A stretch of 64,000 nt of DNA from CAVPDG01 sp963702535 (GTDB lineage Bacteria > Chloroflexota > Anaerolineae > Anaerolineales > UBA4823). This document shows, in pieces, positions 58,013 through 64,000 of the stretch (within the stretch, counting starts at the first letter, position 1; the number at the start of each line of letters is the position of its first letter). The translations under genes and the position numbers were made by a program. The stretch lies in the NCBI GenBank assembly GCA_963702535.1, contig CAVPDG010000010.1:124001-188000 (forward strand), given 5' to 3'. The notes below the pieces were generated by a model. It worked only from the letters and a program-made list of their open reading frames with translations, did not search any database and was not told the DNA's origin.

Positions 58013-59117
58013 CTACTTCTCGAGCTGGATGGTGATCAGGCTCAGCTGTCCAGGCTGCACATCGATCAAGCGAGTTCTGGTAGCCGTTCTGGATGAAAGA
58101 GATCTTATACTGCCCAGGAGGCAGGTCGCTGATCGCAAAGCTCTCGCCCCATGGCGGTTTGCCTACCAGCTTCGCCTCTTCATAGGTATTGATGTAATAG
58201 GTATCCTGAGCGGGAAGACCCGGACCTGTCAGGCGCGAGATGACGATATTGGGCATGGGTATTAGCTTACCAGCCGGGCTGAGGATGCGCCCGGCGATTG
58301 CGCCGCGCAGCTCGCCGTTATCACCCGGCAGCGGCTTCAGCCACAGCTCGGGATTGACGGTCGAGTAGAATTCGTTCTTGCCGTACCGCACCTCGAAGTG
58401 CAGGTGGGCGCCTGTGGCAGCTCCATTCATTCCTACCAGCCCGATAGGGTCGCCAGCCTTCACTTCGTCGCCCTCTTCCACGTCAATCTCCGACAGGTGG
58501 GCATACAAGGTATAGACAGGCTCGTCAAATCCGGGAATCTCGTGCTGGAGCACAACGTAATTCCCGTAGTAATTGCGGTATGGTGCCACCTGGTCTTTCA
58601 GATCGTCCCCGGCGAAGAGCACATCGCCCTTAGCGGCTGCCAGGACGGGGGTTCCCGTTGGATTGAGAAATTCCACACCGGTATGGAGATCGCGCTTGCC
58701 CTTATTGCTCGTACCGAAACGGTAAGAGGGGTCGATCTCTTCTCGGTAGTCTACGCTAATCGGGCGTTGCATTGGGAAAGCGCCGGAGAAGATACATACC
58801 TCCTCATCACAGGAAGTGGAGCCGCCTGCCTGTGGGCTGGCAGGCGCCTGCGTGGGCGCTCACTCGACGGGCGGCTCAGTCGGCGCCTGTGTGGCGGGCG
58901 GGCTGGAGATTCCGGTGTCGCACTGGGCAGGATCTCCCCTGGCGAGCACGACCCGGCGGTCTCGCTTCCGGAGGCGCATTCCGTTACAGCCGCTTCAAGC
59001 GTGAGAGGGGTTTCTGCCGCATTGCGCGCCGGCAGATTGACCAATGAACAGCTCAACAAGCCTACCAGTACAAGCAGGCTACCCCCCAGGTACAACAGGG
59101 TTCGAGTATCGGTTCAT
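58013..59117 (-). CDS. M23-family peptidase lipoprotein (several frame breaks)
   Basis: About 365 residues. ATG 59117 overlaps the stop of the upstream gene (ATGA) and leads into a lipobox (LVGLLSC then Ser), joined after a frame change at about 59090. A Pro/Thr/Ser-rich linker with an in-frame TGA and another shift (about 58790-58890) leads to the M23 domain: RDLHTGVEFLNPTGTPVLAA (first His/Asp), then YAHLSEIDV and GAHLHFEVR (the HxH motif). Zinc-ligand residues are all present. The last break near 58070 restores the end LIDVQPGQLSLITIQL. It probably cuts peptidoglycan. Confidence 0.82.
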
Positions 59118-60657
59118 GATGGCGTTATTCCTCCTCGATTAATAAGCAGCGCCTGGATTTTCTCCTGCGCTGCGCGGCGCTGGCTCTCGACCTGCGCCAG
59201 TGAAGCCAGGTAGGGAGTTGCGGTCTCGCGGTCTTCGAAACTGATCAGGTTGGTGCGCACGTTATAGCCAGCGCAGGTCAGCCCGGCTTGCGCAAGGGCG
59301 GCAGCCGAAGCGCCGTCACTCAAGGCGTTGATATTGCCATGCTCTACCACCTGCACGGCAAGATCGAGGACATCCGCGCACGCTCTGGCGACTTCCAGCG
59401 GTACTTGCGCAGCGGCAAGCGTGGCAGCCTGGATGGCTTGCGCCCGCAGCTCAATTTCAGCCGGGGTCTCTTTGGGCAGCCGGTAGGCTGCCATCAGCGC
59501 CTGGTAGGCAGCCGCGTCTTTATCCACTGCGACGGTCAGGTCGCCGCGCAGCGCTTCAGCCTGCTCCAGGACAGATTCCATCAGCTCTTCGACCGGCAGG
59601 TATTTTTTACGCCCCAGGGTCAGGCGGGCGACCATCGCTGTCAGCGCGGCTGCGGCAGCTCCGCTGTAGGCGGCCGCCGAGCCGCCGCCAGGGGTCGGCG
59701 TACCGGCTGCCAGGGCGTCTAAGAAGTTGGGGGTGGGCGGCGTGGCTTCTCTTCGCTGCTCAAAGCCTGGCTCAGGCGTCTTTCCAGGATCTGCCCCGGC
59801 TCAAACTGATCGAGCTGCGTATACCAGACTGCCGCATCCACCAGGGCGTCCTCCGGGATCAAACCGACCAGCTCGCTGTGCTGGATCTCCACCCCGTAAC
59901 GCCCGGCTTCGCGCCGCACCAGCTCGACCACGCGCGCCAGGGGTGTGGCATGGTAGTTGGTCAGGTTCATGGAGACTTGGGCGCGCCCATCTACCAGCAA
60001 GCCCAGCGCTTTCACATAGCGCAAGCCCCCGGAAGAGTAGCGCACTGCTTTGGCGATCTTTTTGGCGATGGACACATCCGCAGTCGTCAGGTAGATGTTG
60101 TAGGCAATCAATGGGTGGCGGGCGCCGATCACCGTCGCTCCGGCAGGTCCCAGGCGGCTGGGACCAAAATCAGGCGCCCGTTCTGCATGGGTTTCAATCT
60201 CGGCTTTTAGCCCTTCATATTGTCCGCGGCGGTGCGTTTCCAGGTTGCGCCGCTCCGGATTGGAAGCGGCTTCTTCATACAGGTACACCGGGATGTTCAG
60301 CTCGCCACCCACTCGGCGACCGACGCGTTGGGCAATCTCCACGCATTCTTGCATGCTCACACCCGATATCGGCACAAAGGGCACCACGTCGCTGGCACCA
60401 ATGCGCGGATGCGCCCCGCTGTGCTCATCCAGGTTGATCAGGCGAGCGGCTGTGGCAATGGCGCGAAATGCAGCCTCCTCCACCCCTTGCGGAGCGCCGG
60501 CGAACGTGATCACCGTCCGGTTGTGGTCCAGGTCGGAGTGCTGGTCAAGCACAGTAACGCCCGGGACGCTGCTGATCGCCTGGCGGATCGAATCGATTAC
60601 AGCCGGGCGGCGCGCTTCAGAAAAATTGGGGATACATTCTACAATCGGTTGGCTCAT
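59114..60657 (-). CDS. Bifunctional glutamate formimidoyltransferase/formimidoyl-THF cyclodeaminase (frameshift near 59745)
   Basis: About 514 residues, the length of bifunctional FTCD. The N-terminal transferase begins PIVECIPNFSEARRPAVI and contains HSGAHPRIGASDVVPF and EAASNPERRNLE. The cyclodeaminase half contains GTPTPGGGSAAAYSGA and DKDAAAYQALMAAYRLP. Each half alone would lack a proper end or start: the transferase frame stops at 59719 just as the cyclodeaminase frame begins without a start codon, so one base break near 59745 is likely. It uses formiminoglutamate from histidine breakdown and tetrahydrofolate. ATG 60657 follows GGAGTG. Confidence 0.88.
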
Positions 60658-60746
60658 GGTCACTCCGGCGGCATAGATATTGCAATTATACTCTCGCCAA
60701 ACTTTGATCCTCTCTGGCAAAAGATTAACACCTTGTTATGTTTATC

Positions 60747-60776
60747 TTGTCGGCAGCCTTCGTTTCAAGGTAGAAT
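60747..60776 (+). promoter_or_regulatory. Candidate promoter for the LysM/M23 lipoprotein pair
   Basis: TTGTCG (60747-60752) and TAGAAT (60771-60776) with an 18-bp spacer lie just upstream of the first start codon at 60791. A minus-strand TATAAT (60690-60685) for the divergent FTCD gene is also visible in the gap, without a good -35. Confidence 0.55.
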
Positions 60777-60790
60777 CTCAGCGGTCTAAA

Positions 60791-62340
60791 ATGGGTATCC
60801 AGTCGAAAAGATCGTTAGAGGGCAGGTTACTATTAGCGGGTATGCATCCTGGCGGGGACGCTGCTGGCGTGTGCGCGTTCTGTCCAGCCTGTGGACGATC
60901 CGGCATGGCGTGTGCCGGGTGGAGAAACAGGCGTCCCCCTCTTGGTAGGGCCCCACCTCCACTCCTTTCCTGCCTGCCACTCGTCTCCCCGGCGCCCCCA
61001 TCTTGACCCCAACGCCCGATGAGCCGCACCCCATGCCAGAGATCAGGCGCGAGCCGCTGCAATATGTCGTCCAGGCGGGCAATTCGCTGGGCACGATCGC
61101 CCAGCGCTATGGCGTCACCCTGGAGCAACTGATCACCGCCAATGAGATTAAGAATGCCGACCTGTTGGAAGTGGGGCAAGAGCTGACGGTCCCCGTCCCC
61201 ACGCCGCTGGGCATGGGACCCGACTTCAAGATCATCCCGGACTCAGAGCTGGTATTCGGTCCGGCAGCCGCCTCCTTCGATATGAAATCATTCGTCAACA
61301 GCCAGGGCGGCTATCTGGCGCAGTACAAAGAAGAAGTGGATGGCAAAACCCTGACCGGGGTTGAGATCATCGATCGGGTGGCGCGTGACTTCTCGGTGAA
61401 CCCCCGCCTGCTCCTGGCAGTGTTGCAATACCAGAGTGGCTGGCTATCAAAGACGGACCTACCCGAAGGCAAGGTCGATTACCCAATGGGGGTGCGCGAG
61501 GAGTGGCGCAAAGGCTTATACAGGCAGCTCGCCTGGGCAGCCAATAACCTCAACCGTGGCTACTACCTGTGGCGGGTCAATGGCATCTCCACCTGGCTGC
61601 TGGGCGACGGCAGCGTGGTGCCCATCGCCGCCACAATCAACGCCGGTACGGCGGGCGTGCAGTCCATGTTTGCCGCGCTCTACGCGCGCCAGGAGTGGGA
61701 GCAGATCGTCTCACCCGAGGGTTTCTACGCCGTCTATAACCAGATGTTCGGTTATCCCTTCGACCTGGCTGTCGAGCCGCTGCTGCCGGCCGGGCTGCGC
61801 CAGCCGCCCATGCAGTTGCCTTTCGAGTCGGGCAAGGATTGGGCGTATACCGGCGGTCCGCACGGCGGCTGGGGTGATGGCTCTGCCTGGGCTGCGCTGG
61901 ATTTTGCCCCTCCCATCGAAGCCCTGGGCTGCGTGCAGAGCGACGAATGGGTCGTGGCTGTGGCAGATGGTCCCATCCTGCGCGCCAGCGATGGCGCCGT
62001 GATCCAGGACCTGGATGGCGACGGCTTGGAGCAGACCGGCTGGGTGGTGCTCTACATGCACATCGAAGGTCGCGAGCGTGTCAAGCCGGGCGCCCAATTA
62101 AAGGCGGGCGAGCGCATCGGTCACCCATCCTGCGAAGGTGGGGTCACCACCGGGACACACGTCCACCTCGCCCGGCGTTATAATGGTGAATGGATCCCTG
62201 CAGACCAGACCCTGCCGTTTGTGCTGGATGGCTGGGTCTCGCGTGGGGCTGGTAAAGAATACGATGGATTCCTGGAACGGAATGGGCATGTCATCGAGGC
62301 GTATGCGGGTTTGCGGCAAGAAAATATCCTTCAGCGTTAG
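60791..62340 (+). CDS. LysM, SLT-like and M23-like lipoprotein (frame breaks in the signal and linker)
   Basis: About 516 residues. A lipobox (LLACAR) follows LAGCILAGT, once a one-base break near 60838 is bridged; another break near 60960-61000 joins the Pro-rich linker. Then come a LysM domain (YVVQAGNSLGTIAQRYGVTLEQLI), a lysozyme-like helical segment (NPRLLLAVLQYQSGW) and an M23-like end with HGGWGDG, AALDFAP and the HxH motif TGTHVHLAR. The lysozyme segment has Gln where the catalytic Glu-Ser (ESG) would be, so that domain is probably inactive. It is paralogous to the next gene. Confidence 0.8.
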
Positions 62341-63937
62341 ATCAAAAAAGCTGGCAGCTTATCTGCGTCCGGTCTTGATGGGCATTGTATTAAGCTTTTT
62401 GACCATTACCTGTTCGACCGGCGGGTATTGGAAGGCTGAAAGCGTCACCCCCACACCTCCGCCTGAGATCGCTTTCCTGCTCCAGCCGCCGCCGGAAACC
62501 GGGCAGCCCGATCCCGTGGATGTGTTGGAAACCGCCGGGGCGCCGCTAACGCCCGCCCCGCAGGATCCTGTTGTCGATACAGCCACCCCCACCCCTGAAG
62601 GATCGCTCGTCAACAGCGCACCCATCCTCTACTATACCCAGGCGGCAGACACGCTGCCTGTGGTGGCTGTGCGCTTCGGCGTCCAGCCGGCTGAGATCAC
62701 CTCGCCCGATCCTCTGCCTGAGACTGCCCTGCTGCCGCCCAACCAGCTCCTGCTCATCCCGCGCCGCCTCTCGAACACGGCTTCCTCCCAGCGCTTGCTG
62801 CCCGATAGCGAGGTGGTCTACTCGCCCTCTTCCACCGATTTCGACGTGCAGGCGTATGTCAAGCAGGCTGGCGGCTACCTGAGCACCTACGAGGAGTGGC
62901 TGCAGAGCACCAAGACCACCACTGGCGCGGATATCATCACCCGCGTGGCGCAGGAGAACTCGATCAACCCGCGCCTGCTGCTGGCGCTGCTCGAATACCA
63001 CAGCGGCTGGGTAACCGGTCAGCCCAGCAACCTCGCCCAGCTCGATTATCCGATGGGCTTGGTCGACCTGAATGAGAAGGGGCTGTACCGCCAGCTCGTT
63101 TGGGCGGTGAACCAGCTTTCCATCGGCTACTACGCCTGGCGTGAAGGGCGGCTCATCGAGCTTCAGTTCTCAGATGGCATCACCGCCCGTCTGGCGCCGG
63201 ATCAGAACGCCGGGAGCGTGGCGCTTGAGTATTATTTCTCGAAGCTTTACGACGGCGAGCGCTGGCTGCAAGCCGTTGGTGAGCAGAACGGGCTCCCCGC
63301 GGTGTACGCGCGCATGTTCGGCAGCCCTTGGGTGCGCGCTCAATCGGTTGAGCCCCTTTACCCTCCCGGACTCACCCAGCCCAACCTGATCCTGCCTTTT
63401 GATCTCAACCGCACCTGGAGTTTCTCCGGCGGACCGCACGGCGCATGGGAGCACGACGGCTCCTACGCCGCCCTGGACTTTGCCCCCGCCAGCTCGGAAC
63501 CTGGCTGCCAGGAATCGAACGCCTGGGCGACGGCATCCGCCTCCGGGTTGGTCGTCCGCTCGGGCAACGGCGTGGTCGTTCTCGACCTGGACGGCGATGG
63601 CAAGGAGCAGACCGGCTGGGTGCTGCTGTATTTGCATGTATCCAACGAAAAACGCGTCCCCATCGGCACCTGGGTGGACGTTGGCGACCGGCTGGGGCAC
63701 CCCTCCTGCGAGGGTGGCATGGCCACCGGCACCCATATCCACATCGCCCGCAAGTACAATGGCGAGTGGATGGCAGCGGACGGTCCCATTCCCTTCAATT
63801 TGAGCGGCTGGGAGGCGCATGCCGGCGAGGCAGCCTACAAGGGCAGCCTGACTCGCGGGGACGTCGCCATCGAAGCCTGCACCTGCGGCTCTGCCCAGAC
63901 GATCATCCAGCGGACAGCCGACGACCCCTCGCCCTGA
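62303..63937 (+). CDS. Paralogous SLT-like/M23-like lipoprotein
   Basis: About 544 residues, without frame breaks. The start is ATG 62303 inside the previous gene (38-bp overlap; GAGG 3 bp upstream) or a TTG at 62311. The signal ends in a lipobox LTITCS. A long Pro/Thr-rich linker is followed by a weak LysM-like segment (VVAVRFGVQPAEITS), the lysozyme-like NPRLLLALLEYHSGW and an M23-like end with HGAWEHDG, AALDFAP and GTHIHIARK. It is the sister of the upstream gene, and the pair is probably co-translated at the cell surface. HxH and the first His are present; hydrolase activity on peptidoglycan is likely but unproven. Confidence 0.82.
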   Translation: MRVCGKKISFSVRSKKLAAYLRPVLMGIVLSFLTITCSTGGYWKAESVTPTPPPEIAFLLQPPPETGQPDPVDVLETAGAPLTPAPQDPVVDTATPTPEGSLVNSAPILYYTQAADTLPVVAVRFGVQPAEITSPDPLPETALLPPNQLLLIPRRLSNTASSQRLLPDSEVVYSPSSTDFDVQAYVKQAGGYLSTYEEWLQSTKTTTGADIITRVAQENSINPRLLLALLEYHSGWVTGQPSNLAQLDYPMGLVDLNEKGLYRQLVWAVNQLSIGYYAWREGRLIELQFSDGITARLAPDQNAGSVALEYYFSKLYDGERWLQAVGEQNGLPAVYARMFGSPWVRAQSVEPLYPPGLTQPNLILPFDLNRTWSFSGGPHGAWEHDGSYAALDFAPASSEPGCQESNAWATASASGLVVRSGNGVVVLDLDGDGKEQTGWVLLYLHVSNEKRVPIGTWVDVGDRLGHPSCEGGMATGTHIHIARKYNGEWMAADGPIPFNLSGWEAHAGEAAYKGSLTRGDVAIEACTCGSAQTIIQRTADDPSP

Positions 63938-64000
63938 GCCTGCGCGAAAGCCAGAAAAATGACCCGCCGGTACCCCCACTCAACCGGACGCATGAGCCCC
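63938..64000. other. Window end, no supported gene
   Basis: These 63 bases after the last stop contain an ATG at about 63960 in a Pro/Arg-rich frame, but there is no ribosome binding site and too little sequence to judge. I see no supported feature. Confidence 0.5.

Overview
This GC-rich window looks like Chloroflexota, probably Anaerolineae. That placement is an inference from gene content and style, not from a marker tree. The supporting signs are many lipoproteins with Pro/Thr-rich linkers after the lipobox, frequent GTG/TTG starts, a divergent IleRS behind a T-box leader, WD40-rich STAND ATPases, and CapA, M23 and LysM surface proteins. One property dominates the reading: about forty single-base frame breaks, often at short homopolymers, split otherwise well-conserved genes. 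ileS alone has five. I therefore give full-length gene spans and state where the frame changes; most breaks look like uncorrected sequencing errors rather than gene decay.

Region 1 (1-11.2 kb, + strand) is the most unusual block. It holds the tail of an unidentified protein (perhaps SIR2-like), two paralogous membrane-anchored nSTAND NTPase-WD40 proteins (13 WD repeats each), a caspase/CHAT-like protein with a His/Cys dyad, and a SpoIIE-type PP2C phosphatase carrying a receiver domain that has lost its catalytic residues. It closes at a strong bidirectional terminator. The architecture resembles bacterial conflict or signalling systems that pair a STAND sensor with a protease effector.

Region 2 (11.2-19.5 kb) has a CrtI-like oxidoreductase and a luciferase-like oxidoreductase (- strand), a DUF559 nuclease beside a palindromic repeat, an AT-richer beta-propeller lipoprotein, and promoter - T-box - ileS. 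Region 3 (19.5-25.2 kb) has a membrane protein, a TPR protein fused to a LexA-type S24 peptidase without a DNA-binding domain, an ECF sigma/anti-sigma pair and an ABC exporter. Region 4 (25.4-34.6 kb) has a PlsC-like acyltransferase, then a tight run of GTP cyclohydrolase II, RibD reductase domain, MDR dehydrogenase, PTPS-family protein, GT4 glycosyltransferase and SAM methyltransferase. The run suggests synthesis of a glycosylated, methylated pterin- or pyrimidine-derived compound. DUF123, lspA, a rluD-type synthase and threonine aldolase follow.

Region 5 (34.6-46.1 kb) has a membrane GAF-GGDEF cyclase (- strand), a MITE-like element in front of purine nucleoside phosphorylase, a GNAT, a 7TM-GAF-HTH sensor without a kinase, an S1-domain protein, a ComEA-like protein, an orphan DNA methyltransferase, a Crp/Fnr regulator and a secreted HAF/FN3/Ig protein. 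Region 6 (46.2-60.7 kb, all - strand) holds surface lipoproteins, a polynucleotide-kinase-like protein, an alpha/alpha-toroid protein, an SGNH hydrolase, a response regulator with a degenerate GGDEF, tyrosine phenol-lyase, an aminotransferase, dCTP deaminase, a CapA-like protein, an M23 peptidase and formiminotransferase-cyclodeaminase. Region 7 (60.7-63.9 kb, + strand) is a tandem pair of large M23-type lipoproteins. I saw no tRNA, rRNA, CRISPR array or transposase gene.
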